Assembly: GCA_031082125.1 (NCBI GenBank)
Contig: JAVHLM010000012.1
Location: 1-64,000 of the forward strand
Length of the DNA stretch: 64,000 nucleotides
Direction of reading: 5' to 3'
Origin: Candidatus Eremiobacterota bacterium
GTDB lineage: Bacteria; Vulcanimicrobiota; CADAWZ01; Ess09-12
The notes under the pieces were generated by a model. It had not been told where the DNA came from, made no database searches, and worked only from the letters and a program-made list of their open reading frames with translations. The translations under genes were made by a program, and so were the position numbers. This document shows positions 44,361 through 52,154 of this stretch, piece by piece; positions within the stretch are counted from its first letter, which is position 1, and every line of letters starts with the position of its first letter.

Positions 44361-45299
44361 TCAGCGGCCTGCCTCCCTTGCTGCGAGGCAGGCGCTCTGC
44401 TCCGCCGCCTTCACTCTCACGAGGGCCCCGGCATTGAAGGCCAGGTAGTCAGCCTCTATTCCGTCACTGAAAATCACTCCCCCCGAAGGCATCAGGGATT
44501 CAAGCTCGAGCACCTCTGCGCGCTCCAGTATACCTGCCACAGTATCAGCCTTTGAATGCCTGCTCACAAAGGGCTCCCTCACCACGAAAATGAGCCTTTC
44601 CTCATCCCAGGTCATGGTAATCCCGCCGGGGCTTTCCCCCCCAAGAAATGCGGCGATGCCCCTGGTCATCGTAAAGAGTGACGAGAGCCACCCCGTCGAG
44701 CCGGCACCGGTCGAGACTATGACCCCGCTCGAGGAATGGGGCTCCTTCTTCCCCCGCCACCTGATATGGTATCTGGCGGAGACATGGCTTGACGCCCCTA
44801 TAAAGAGGTCATTGAAGGCGAGAAGCCTCTGGCCGTCGTTGAGCTGAGCCTCGGCAAGCGTCACTTTCCTGAGGTGCGCCCTGCCTTTGAGGATTCGCTC
44901 GATTTCACCGCGGGCATCCTGAGGCCTGAAGGGCAGGAGCACGCCGTCAATGCGCCCGGGATCAGGATTCACCGCCACGATGGGCTGCCCCGCCACGTAC
45001 TTGGCCGTGTTTGCCACGAGGCCGTCCTGCCCGATGGTCACCACTATGTCCCTGCTGGCGAAAAGATAGGTGGGTACAAGCCCGCGGTCAATGACCTGGA
45101 GCTTGAGGACCATGTCAAGGGCGCGGAGGACCTGCTCCCTGGACCTCATATAGGTGTCATGCTCCTCCCTGTATTCAGAGAAATCGCCCCCCGCGTGCTC
45201 TATGTAAAACTTGGCCTGGGCCGCGGTGACAAAGCGCTCCATGAGCCCCTCGAGCCTCGTTTTCCTCGTCACGACGACAATCTTGTCAAATCCTTCCAC
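44361..45299 (-). CDS. NAD kinase-like protein
   Basis: A 312-residue protein of the NAD kinase/diacylglycerol-kinase fold. TIGQDGLVANTAKYV stands where NAD kinases have GGDGTxL, AFNDLFIGASSHVS matches the substrate NE/D motif, and SSGVIVSTGAGSTGWLSS matches the conserved STGSTAY-like loop. The altered GQDG box suggests a changed phosphate donor or substrate. It starts three bases after the SPFH gene, so the two form an operon. Whether it phosphorylates NAD or a lipid/sugar is open. Confidence 0.7.
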   Translation of the reverse strand: MEGFDKIVVVTRKTRLEGLMERFVTAAQAKFYIEHAGGDFSEYREEHDTYMRSREQVLRALDMVLKLQVIDRGLVPTYLFASRDIVVTIGQDGLVANTAKYVAGQPIVAVNPDPGRIDGVLLPFRPQDARGEIERILKGRAHLRKVTLAEAQLNDGQRLLAFNDLFIGASSHVSARYHIRWRGKKEPHSSSGVIVSTGAGSTGWLSSLFTMTRGIAAFLGGESPGGITMTWDEERLIFVVREPFVSRHSKADTVAGILERAEVLELESLMPSGGVIFSDGIEADYLAFNAGALVRVKAAEQSACLAAREAGR

Positions 45300-45302
45300 A
45301 GG

Positions 45303-46262
45303 TCACTTCCCCTTTCCCAGAAGAGTCTTGAGAAGATCGGGGCTCACGTTCAGCTCTCCTATCTTGCCGGCATTCTCGGCAAGCTCCCTGAAGGCCATGG
45401 CAATCATGACACCCGGGTCGCTGCTGCCTGCCCCGAAAGCCATGAGAGTCCTCCAGTCAACATCCTTTACCGGCTTGAGGGTCGCCTCCAGGGCATAGGC
45501 ACGGGCATCGGCCTCAGAACGGTCATTTTCCACACGCCTGGAAATGAGCTGGGAGCGCTGCTCCTCAACGGCAATGTCTGCTGCCATCTGCGACTCGCGG
45601 ATCTGGCGGCGCTTTTCCTCGACAGCAAGCTCGGTGGCAAGCTCACTTTCCTTGATGCGCCTCTCCTGGAGCACGGCGGCATTCCTTCTTTCATAAATGG
45701 CCTCATCGGCTTTCCCCTGGAGGGCTTCCCTCGCTTCAGCCTCCAGGGCTCTTGCCATCTCCGGCGAAGGCCTTGCCGAGGTGATTGAAAAGCTCATTAT
45801 CTCCGTGCCAAGGAGGGCCACCTGCTCAGACTCCTTGAGGGTTTTTATCACCTCTGCCGAGATCTTCTCGACACTTACCAGGGCCTCCCTGAGCATCATT
45901 CCCTGGATCAACGACCGGGCCGCTATCTGGGTGTAATCGACGAGCCGTTTCTCCAGCAGGGTGGGATCGTCAGAGAGGTAGGTCCCGTCGGGGTATATGC
46001 TGTAATCCAGCAGGGCCGAAAGTCGGCCTGCATCGAGCACTCTGTATGAGATCTGCCCCTGGACAGTGAGGGCCTGGAAATCCCGCGTCACTTCCTGGAA
46101 GACAAAAGGGAGGTCATGGCTTGCCAGGGGCACCGAGACTATGACGGAAGCAGGGGCGTAATAGAAAAAGGAGAGGCCGGGGCCCTGGCGCCTGAGGCGC
46201 CCCCCCCCATAATGAAAGATATAAGTCGTGGGTGCAGATTTGAGATACTTGATTCCAAACAT
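45303..46262 (-). CDS. SPFH/band 7 domain protein
   Basis: A 319-residue prohibitin/flotillin-like protein. The SPFH domain spans about 5-190 (TRDFQALTVQGQISYRV, LLEKRLVDYTQIAARSLIQGM). A long charged coiled coil (about 185-270) and a short C-terminal domain follow. There is no obvious N-terminal membrane helix, only a weakly hydrophobic start, so membrane attachment may be peripheral. GGGAGGGA precedes the ATG. A consensus promoter lies 55 bases upstream. It is cotranscribed with the NAD-kinase-like gene. Such proteins build membrane microdomain scaffolds. Confidence 0.8.
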   Translation of the reverse strand: MFGIKYLKSAPTTYIFHYGGGRLRRQGPGLSFFYYAPASVIVSVPLASHDLPFVFQEVTRDFQALTVQGQISYRVLDAGRLSALLDYSIYPDGTYLSDDPTLLEKRLVDYTQIAARSLIQGMMLREALVSVEKISAEVIKTLKESEQVALLGTEIMSFSITSARPSPEMARALEAEAREALQGKADEAIYERRNAAVLQERRIKESELATELAVEEKRRQIRESQMAADIAVEEQRSQLISRRVENDRSEADARAYALEATLKPVKDVDWRTLMAFGAGSSDPGVMIAMAFRELAENAGKIGELNVSPDLLKTLLGKGK

Positions 46263-46280
46263 ATGGCGTCCCTCCCTGCG

Positions 46281-46321
46281 TATAATTTAGTGTTATTATT
46301 ACACTTTCTATCTAAATTATA
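46281..46321. promoter_or_regulatory. Inverted repeat overlapping the SPFH promoter
   Basis: Ten-base arms TATAATTTAG (46281-46290) and CTAAATTATA (46312-46321) are perfectly complementary, and an inner GTGT/ACAC pair lies between them. The right arm contains the -10 box of the SPFH operon, so a repressor binding here would block transcription. Confidence 0.5.
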
Positions 46322-46344
46322 AAGCATTTTCCATTATTTGTCAA
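46316..46344 (-). promoter_or_regulatory. Consensus sigma70 promoter of SPFH operon
   Basis: On the minus strand TTGACA (46344-46339), a 17-base spacer and TATAAT (46321-46316): both hexamers are perfect consensus. The predicted start is near 46309, giving a leader of about 45 bases. Confidence 0.85.
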
Positions 46345-46432
46345 TGGCCTGGATCTGAATTAAAAATCAGATGGCGACAAGCAGGCAGTGCCCGGGGATC
46401 AGAATGCCTCTTGCGCGGGGTGAGGGCGCCTG

Positions 46433-46885
46433 TCACTCGGAAGGCATGATGCCTATCGAATTGTTGTAATAGGGCTCATCGGCGCCGTACCCATAGGAGG
46501 CATGGTTAGTCCCCTTGCAGCTTATGGTGAAAGCGCGGAAATCGTCGGAGATCTCGTAGCCGGCCGTGTAGGTATCGGTGCTCGTGGCGTTGCACGAGGG
46601 AATAATCTTTATGTAAGTGGGCGTCACCTTGCTGAGCGTCGCCGGGTAATTCTGATCGTAGTCATTACCATAAAGAGTTACAGCCGTGGCAAGGTTCTTG
46701 AGGTTTGCCTTGCATGAGACTGCCTGCGTCTTCCATAGGGCTCGCCTCACATTGGGGACCATGATGGCGGCAAGGGTGGCGATTATGAAGAGCACTGTAA
46801 GAAGCTCCAACAGAGTGAACCCTCTTGAAGGGCGGCGGTAGAGCTTCCCCTTCGCCAGCCGGCCATTGGTTCTGAGAGCTCCCAT
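46433..46885 (-). CDS. Type II pseudopilin/prepilin-like protein
   Basis: A 150-residue prepilin. A 22-residue basic leader ends RRPSRG, cut before FTLLELLTVLFIIATLAAIMVPNV (Glu at +5), the classic type IV prepilin N terminus. The globular part has paired cysteines and resembles GspG-like pseudopilins (NLATAVTLYGNDYDQNYP). No secretion or pilus assembly genes adjoin it. Together with the broken pilus genes near 16 kb it shows that such a system exists or existed in this genome. Confidence 0.8.
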   Translation of the reverse strand: MGALRTNGRLAKGKLYRRPSRGFTLLELLTVLFIIATLAAIMVPNVRRALWKTQAVSCKANLKNLATAVTLYGNDYDQNYPATLSKVTPTYIKIIPSCNATSTDTYTAGYEISDDFRAFTISCKGTNHASYGYGADEPYYNNSIGIMPSE

Positions 46886-47269
46886 GGTGCATGCCCCCCT
46901 CAGCGGTTAATTCTCACCTGACAGGCTATCAGGCCAAACCGAGAAAATACTCCCTGTTCTGCAGATTACTTCTCACATAAGAGTATTATTTACTCTCTCA
47001 TGATACCATATTTCATGGTAAAATTACACATTCTTAAAAAATATCCTCTTCACAACGGACTTTAATTTACTATAGCCTGCGAGAGCAATGAAAAGAAATT
47101 TCCCGGCACAAATATGCTTATGAGTAATTATTCCTCTTATATATAAGCAACTGCCATTCTGAGTATAATTTCATCGCCTTATTTGATGTGGCCATTTTTT
47201 CATCGCAGGGGATCAGCCCTGGCACCGAGAAAAGTCTGGAAAGCACCAGGCACTCCCGAGGCTCACTCT
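46886..47269. other. A/T-rich intergenic region
   Basis: About 380 bases, markedly richer in A/T than the surrounding genes. It contains a small inverted repeat ACCAT/ATGGT (47005-47019) and a TATAAT box (47164-47169) with no matching -35, probably part of the SGNH gene promoter. No gene was found. The in-frame stretch before ATG 47270 lacks the G/C third-position bias of coding sequence. Confidence 0.5.
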
Positions 47270-48415
47270 ATGAAAAACAACCGCGCGGCGCTCTTTAAGG
47301 CCCTCACCTTCATTGTGCTGGCCTGCTTTTTCCTTATGGTGTTCTCGCTTTATTACACCGTGAAGGCCTACGATTTCTACCGCAGGAACAGGCAGGATTA
47401 CCACGGAGACTCATTCATCAGGGAAGACGCCCTTATCGGCTTCTCACAGAAGGGCGGCATCTTCATGGAGCATATCACGGCGCCGGCTTACAGGGTCTAT
47501 ACCGACTCAAGGGGCGCCCGGGTAAGTGAAAGCCGGAAAGGGAGCGCTGCTCCGGGACACGTTGATATACTTGCCACGGGATGCTCCTTCACATGGGGCC
47601 ATGGAGTCGATGACTGCGACACTTTCTGCAGGCAGATCGAGAAAAAGACAGGCCTCTCGGTCTATAACGTGGGCCTCGCAAGCTACGGGACCACTGCCGC
47701 CCTGCTTTCAATAGACAGGTTCAGCGACCTGAAGCCGGGGATTGTGCTCTATACCTTCATCAATGACCAGGTGCAGCGCTCGATGCTCCCCGGTGCGCCT
47801 TGCCTCTCGCCTTACTGCAGGCCTGTTGCCTTTGTTGACTTTGACAGTGACGGCAATCCCTTCATCGCAAAGCCCCTCTCTGCGTCGGACGATTATTTCC
47901 GCTACATGGAGGAGGTGATGCTCGACCATTCCTTCGGGCTCAAGGATATTTACTGGGCGGTGAAAAGAGATATGCTGTTCCTCGCAAAAAAAGACAGGGC
48001 AACTCTTGAGAAAAAATACATGGAGAAAGCCGGCGACGAAACCTGCAGGAGAAGGGCCATGGAATTCCTTATGGACAGGATGGTCGCGCGATGCAGGGAC
48101 ATGCATGCCCGCCTTGTGGTGTGCTATGTTCCCTATATGGGCGACGATCCCTCCGTACCGGGTGTGGACGGCCCCGACAAGGCCTTCCTGTCGGCCATCA
48201 AAAAGCACAGGGAGGCCCGTTCACTTTACTTTGCTGACACTACGGGAGATTTTGAAAAATATATCAGGGAAAAGGGGAAGAAACCTCTCATGGCAGGCGG
48301 AGTTGACGGCCATCCCAGTCCTGAGGGACACCGCATCATAGCAGAAGCCCTCATCCCTCTCATCAGAAATATAAGGGAAAAGGGAGCCATACAGGATAGT
48401 CACCGGGGACCGTAG
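47270..48415 (+). CDS. Membrane-anchored SGNH hydrolase
   Basis: A 381-residue protein with one N-terminal membrane helix (FKALTFIVLACFFLMVFSLYYTV, about 8-30) and an outer SGNH/GDSL hydrolase domain. ATGCSFTWG carries the nucleophile Ser, GLASYG and FINDQ are the Gly and Asn blocks, and GGVDGHPSPEGH supplies the catalytic Asp-His pair near the C terminus. Such proteins are esterases or acetyltransferase-type enzymes acting on polysaccharides. The start at ATG 47270 was chosen over ATG 47186 because the extra stretch does not look coding. The glgA gene follows 42 bases downstream. Confidence 0.75.
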   Translation: MKNNRAALFKALTFIVLACFFLMVFSLYYTVKAYDFYRRNRQDYHGDSFIREDALIGFSQKGGIFMEHITAPAYRVYTDSRGARVSESRKGSAAPGHVDILATGCSFTWGHGVDDCDTFCRQIEKKTGLSVYNVGLASYGTTAALLSIDRFSDLKPGIVLYTFINDQVQRSMLPGAPCLSPYCRPVAFVDFDSDGNPFIAKPLSASDDYFRYMEEVMLDHSFGLKDIYWAVKRDMLFLAKKDRATLEKKYMEKAGDETCRRRAMEFLMDRMVARCRDMHARLVVCYVPYMGDDPSVPGVDGPDKAFLSAIKKHREARSLYFADTTGDFEKYIREKGKKPLMAGGVDGHPSPEGHRIIAEALIPLIRNIREKGAIQDSHRGP

Positions 48416-48457
48416 TAATTATTGACAAGGACATTCTCCATAGAAAAGAGGTAGACA

Positions 48458-49912
48458 ATGAACGTCTTAATGATCTCTTCAGAAATGACCCCCTACATCA
48501 AGACGGGAGGACTTGCCGACGTGGTGGGGGCGCTCCCCGTGGCGCTCCAGCGGAGAGGCAACCAGGTGGCCGTCGTGCTTCCCTTGTACGGTGATATTGA
48601 TACAGGCCGTTTTCCCATGGAGTTTTTCCATGGCCCCATGGGAGTATGGATGGGAGGAGGCCAGGAATGGTGTGCCGTGCACCGATCCTTCAAGGATGGC
48701 GTCCCCGTGTATTTCATAGAACATAACGAGTTCTTCGGCCGCCATGGCCTTTACAATGACCGCGCAATGAGGGATTACAAGGATAATCCACTCCGGTTCT
48801 CCTTCCTCGCGAGGGCGGCCCTTCAGCTCTGCCTTGACAAGGGCTTCAGGCCTGACGTGGTCCATGCCCATGACTGGCAGACTGCCCTCGCGCCCGCTTA
48901 CCTGCGCACATGGAACTGGCACAACTCGGTGCTTGACAATGTGCGCTCCCTCCTCACTATTCACAACCTCGCCTACCAGGGCCTCTATCACAAGAGTAAC
49001 TACCCCTACTTCGGCATAGGCTGGGATCATTTCACCTTCAACAAGTTTGAGCATGATGACGCCATCAATCTCCTCAAGGGAGGCATCTATTTCGCCGACG
49101 TCGTGAATACGGTAAGCCCCACTTACGCCCATGAGATCACCTCGCCGCAGAGGGGCTACGGCCTCGACGGGAATCTCCGCATGAAAGGGGACCATTTCGG
49201 AGGGATACTGAACGGCGCCGATTATGACGTGTGGTCACCCGAGCATGACCACTATCTGCCCCACCACTACGATATTGACAACCGCCATGGGAAATGGCTG
49301 AACCGGCGCCTGCTCCAGCAGCACTTCGGCCTTCACCAGGATGACAACGTGCCCATATTCGGCGTGGTGGGCCGCTTTGCGGCCCAGAAGGGTTACGGCC
49401 TTCTCGCGAGCGTGCTGGAGCCGATGCTCAACAATATGTATATGCAGTTCGTGATCCTGGGCACCGGCGAAAAGGACCTTGAGGTCTTTTACAACCACAT
49501 GGCCCATAAATACGGCGACATGGTGGGGGCCCACATCGGATTCTCCGAAGATCTTGCTCACCTCATTGAGGCGGGAAGCGACTTCTTCATCATGCCGAGC
49601 CTCTTTGAGCCATGCGGCCTCAACCAGATGTACTCGCTCCGCTACGGCACCCTCCCCATCGTGAGGGCCACCGGCGGCCTCAACGACACCGTGGAGAACT
49701 ATGACCAGAACACCGGGGGCGGCACAGGCTTCAAGTTCTACGACTTCTCCGCCCATGCCCTTTATCATACCGTCGAGTGGGCAGTGGCCACCTATTTTGA
49801 CAGGAAACATCACATGGAGAGTCTTATCAGGAATGCCATGTCCAGGCGGTTCACCTGGGACATGAGCGCAGAGCAGTATGAGCATGCTTACAGAGTAGCG
49901 TGCGGATGGTAA
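48458..49912 (+). CDS. glgA: Glycogen synthase
   Basis: A 484-residue GT5 glycogen/starch synthase that adds glucose from ADP-glucose to alpha-1,4-glucan. The N-terminal KTGGLADVVGALP (residues about 15-27) binds ADP-glucose, VVHAHDWQTALAP and TIHNLAYQG are family blocks, and the C-terminal FEPCGLNQMYSLRYG with TGGLNDTV is the nucleotide-binding signature. Length and order are standard. AAAGAGGT precedes the ATG. No other glycogen genes are next to it. Confidence 0.95.
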   Translation: MNVLMISSEMTPYIKTGGLADVVGALPVALQRRGNQVAVVLPLYGDIDTGRFPMEFFHGPMGVWMGGGQEWCAVHRSFKDGVPVYFIEHNEFFGRHGLYNDRAMRDYKDNPLRFSFLARAALQLCLDKGFRPDVVHAHDWQTALAPAYLRTWNWHNSVLDNVRSLLTIHNLAYQGLYHKSNYPYFGIGWDHFTFNKFEHDDAINLLKGGIYFADVVNTVSPTYAHEITSPQRGYGLDGNLRMKGDHFGGILNGADYDVWSPEHDHYLPHHYDIDNRHGKWLNRRLLQQHFGLHQDDNVPIFGVVGRFAAQKGYGLLASVLEPMLNNMYMQFVILGTGEKDLEVFYNHMAHKYGDMVGAHIGFSEDLAHLIEAGSDFFIMPSLFEPCGLNQMYSLRYGTLPIVRATGGLNDTVENYDQNTGGGTGFKFYDFSAHALYHTVEWAVATYFDRKHHMESLIRNAMSRRFTWDMSAEQYEHAYRVACGW

Positions 49913-49926
49913 AGGAGGGGAGCTGA

Positions 49927-50472
49927 TTGGAAGAGAAGCAGGAGAAGGAAGAGAAAAAGCCCTTTAACTGGAAGCCGATAGCCATAGGCTGCGGAATAGT
50001 GCTGCTCCTCGCCGCCGGAGTGGTAGCCTACGCCCTTGTATGGCTCTTTTCGGGACCTGAAAGCGGCGTCAAGATGGCCAATGAGATGGATAAATATGCC
50101 ATTGACTACCTCGAGAGCCACAAGGTATTGAACGGCACCGAGAAACTGGTGGCATACTATGACGAGACGACAAAAATGGACGGATCAGAGGCAGCGATAC
50201 TCACCACTGAGAGGGTCCTCTACCACAAGCAGGGCGCGACGACGGCGCTCGCCATCAAGGATATCAGGAATGTGGAGCACCGCAAGGAGACCCTCACGGG
50301 GGACATTATCGAGGTAACGGCGGATAGCGGCGAGCGCCTCAAGATCGAGATAGCACCCTTCAATGGGGGAGAATCATTTTTCAAGGCCCTCATGGACCTC
50401 TGGAAGGGCGATTCCCGGGAGAAAGCCTCCCCCTCTCAGCCTGAGGAAAAACCTGAAAAAAGCGAAGAATAA
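49927..50472 (+). CDS. Membrane protein with PH-like domain
   Basis: A 181-residue protein starting at TTG behind GGAGGGGAG. Residues about 18-42 form one membrane helix (IAIGCGIVLLLAAGVVAYALVWLF). Residues about 60-160 resemble a bacterial PH domain (AAILTTERVLYHKQ, AIKDIRNVEHRKE). The C terminus is Lys/Glu-rich. It is 14 bases after glgA and probably cotranscribed. Function unknown. Confidence 0.6.
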   Translation: MEEKQEKEEKKPFNWKPIAIGCGIVLLLAAGVVAYALVWLFSGPESGVKMANEMDKYAIDYLESHKVLNGTEKLVAYYDETTKMDGSEAAILTTERVLYHKQGATTALAIKDIRNVEHRKETLTGDIIEVTADSGERLKIEIAPFNGGESFFKALMDLWKGDSREKASPSQPEEKPEKSEE

Positions 50473-50496
50473 CCTTGAGGCTCTTCCCCGGCCAGA

Positions 50497-51129
50497 TTAC
50501 TTCCCGGGCGGCGGGTCCTGCGGCGGTGCGCCTCCGCCGGCCCGGGCCTTCGCTTCCATGAGCTTCCTGAGATGCTGCGAGAGATTGTTCACCTTGGTCT
50601 GAAACTCCATCATGTAGGAAAGCTTTTCCTTAAGAGCCGTGATAAGTACCTTGGGATGGGCAGTCCCCCCCGTCGCCGAATCCGAAGCCTCGGGGAGCGG
50701 GTTGCTCGTCATTGAGGGCGGAACGGGAACCGACTGACCGGGTAATCCCACGCCTGGAGCGGCAGCGCCCCCCTGTGACGGCGGGGAGCCCTGGGGAGCA
50801 GGACCTGAAGACGCGCCTGATGAGGGCACCACGCCGGGGGGGGGCGGAGGCGGAGATCCCTGTGCCTGGGGTGGCGCTCCCTGCTCGGCAGACGCAGAGG
50901 CAGTCAGAAAGGATTTCAATGGCTTGTTTACCTTGAAGGTTGCTACTATACCTACGGAGTCCTGTGATACATTTCTTGTGAAGGTGAAGACCTTCTTGTA
51001 TTTTTTCGGATCCTGCGGGCCTGATGTCGGTTCCGGGGTATCTGATGTCGGTTCCGGGGTATCTGGTGTCAGTTCCGGGGTATCTGGTGTCGGCTCCGGG
51101 CTATCCGGTGCCTGATCGGTGCTGTCCAT
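50497..51129 (-). CDS. Proline-rich repeat protein
   Basis: A 210-residue soluble protein. The N terminus carries seven-residue repeats of the type PDTPEPT (about residues 8-40). A short folded stretch FTRNVSQDSVGIVATFKVNKP follows, then a Pro/Gly/Ser-rich disordered middle and a C-terminal helix (about 160-200). No family is recognised. AAAGGAA precedes the ATG and an extended -10 promoter lies upstream. Confidence 0.55.
   Translation of the reverse strand: MDSTDQAPDSPEPTPDTPELTPDTPEPTSDTPEPTSGPQDPKKYKKVFTFTRNVSQDSVGIVATFKVNKPLKSFLTASASAEQGAPPQAQGSPPPPPPGVVPSSGASSGPAPQGSPPSQGGAAAPGVGLPGQSVPVPPSMTSNPLPEASDSATGGTAHPKVLITALKEKLSYMMEFQTKVNNLSQHLRKLMEAKARAGGGAPPQDPPPGK
51021..51104 (-). repeat. 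Four 21-base tandem repeats
   Basis: Units begin at 51021, 51042, 51063 and 51084 (CTGATGTCGGTTCCGGGGTA and close variants). The first two are identical. They encode the PDTPEPT-type repeats of the proline-rich protein. Confidence 0.9.
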
Positions 51130-51197
51130 TTTTCCATTCCTTTGGAAGCGCTTGATTGGTGTTCACTGCGCGGGAAGCTTCTCTTGCCTGCCTCCCT

Positions 51198-51228
51198 ATT
51201 ATAGCATAAAAGCCCCCCCGGGACACAA
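51198..51228 (-). promoter_or_regulatory. Extended -10 promoter of proline-rich protein
   Basis: On the minus strand TATAAT (51203-51198) is preceded by TGC; TTGTGT (51228-51223) is a possible -35 with a 19-base spacer. The extended -10 makes this a likely promoter despite the spacing. Confidence 0.55.
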
Positions 51229-51233
51229 GGGCA

Positions 51234-52088
51234 TCACTTGTCAGCCACCACTTCCCTCGCCTTTTTCATGGCGCCCTGTGCTGCGCTTTCATGGGCCAGG
51301 GGAAAAAAGAACTTCACCATATCCGGGAACCGTCTTCCCCAGGCATGCTCATCGTGGAGGCCTTCAGGATCCTCGGTGTACATCAGGGTCTTCTTCAGCT
51401 TGAAGCCTTTCGATAAAAGGAGGTTGCAGAGAACCCTGCAGAAATTGACGGGATTGTAAATCTCCTTGAGAATATCATCAAGAAGCAGGGAGCCTGGACC
51501 TTCCTTCATGCCTATGTCCACCCAGAGCTTGATAGTGCCGGGACGGGGAGTCCAGGCCCTTACCTTCTCGAGCATCACGCCGAAATCCCACCACATTGAA
51601 GGTGATACCACGGCGAACCTGCTGAAGACGTCGCTGCTGCTTATGGCAGCCTGGAGCGTAATGATGCCGCCCAGCGATGAGCCGCCGATGGCAGTGTGCT
51701 CCCTGTCTCCCTTGACACGGTAGCGATCCTCAATGAGAGGCTTCAGCTCCTCTGCCAGAAACCGGAGGTAGTGAAGGGAGCCGCCCCCTGAGTTCACCAG
51801 GGCGTCAAAGGTGGGGGTGAACTCGTACTCCCTTTTGTTGAGATGGGTGACGCCGACAATAATCATCTTATTGGCGGCCCCGTCACGGTAAAGCTTCTCC
51901 ATCTCATGGTCGATATTCCACTTTTTAAACCAGTTTCCATGGGTGGAAAATATGTTCTGCCCGTCATGCATGTAAAAGACGGGGTATGAGGCTTTCTCTT
52001 CGTGGTAGCCCGGGGGAAGGAGTACAAAGATGTCCCTTTCATTATCCAGAATGGCGGATTTTATCCTTAAAGTGTCAATCATGCTCAT
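51234..52088 (-). CDS. Esterase (Esterase D/enterochelin esterase-like)
   Basis: A 284-residue alpha/beta hydrolase without a signal peptide. FYMHDGQNIFS is the strand with the oxyanion region, HTAIGGSSLGG carries the nucleophile Ser (about 139), and GLHDEHAW supplies the catalytic His (about 255). The pattern matches the putative-esterase family (enterochelin esterase, esterase D, feruloyl esterase). The ribosome site is weak. The carboxylic ester substrate is unknown. Confidence 0.8.
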   Translation of the reverse strand: MSMIDTLRIKSAILDNERDIFVLLPPGYHEEKASYPVFYMHDGQNIFSTHGNWFKKWNIDHEMEKLYRDGAANKMIIVGVTHLNKREYEFTPTFDALVNSGGGSLHYLRFLAEELKPLIEDRYRVKGDREHTAIGGSSLGGIITLQAAISSSDVFSRFAVVSPSMWWDFGVMLEKVRAWTPRPGTIKLWVDIGMKEGPGSLLLDDILKEIYNPVNFCRVLCNLLLSKGFKLKKTLMYTEDPEGLHDEHAWGRRFPDMVKFFFPLAHESAAQGAMKKAREVVADK

Positions 52089-52154
52089 GGCAATGTACCT
52101 GCTGGAAATATAGTCTTTTTATGCTCCTTCTTCCTCGATACTGCAAACTCCTCT

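Noticed and set aside
44367-44393. GCCTGCCTC/GAGGCAGGC hairpin at the AOR/NAD-kinase junction as a terminator
   Set aside because: The stem is perfect but lies in the coding end of the NAD-kinase-like gene and has no T-run on either side.
48422-48427. TTGACA before glgA as a promoter
   Set aside because: No -10 box at an acceptable distance; glgA may be read from the upstream gene.
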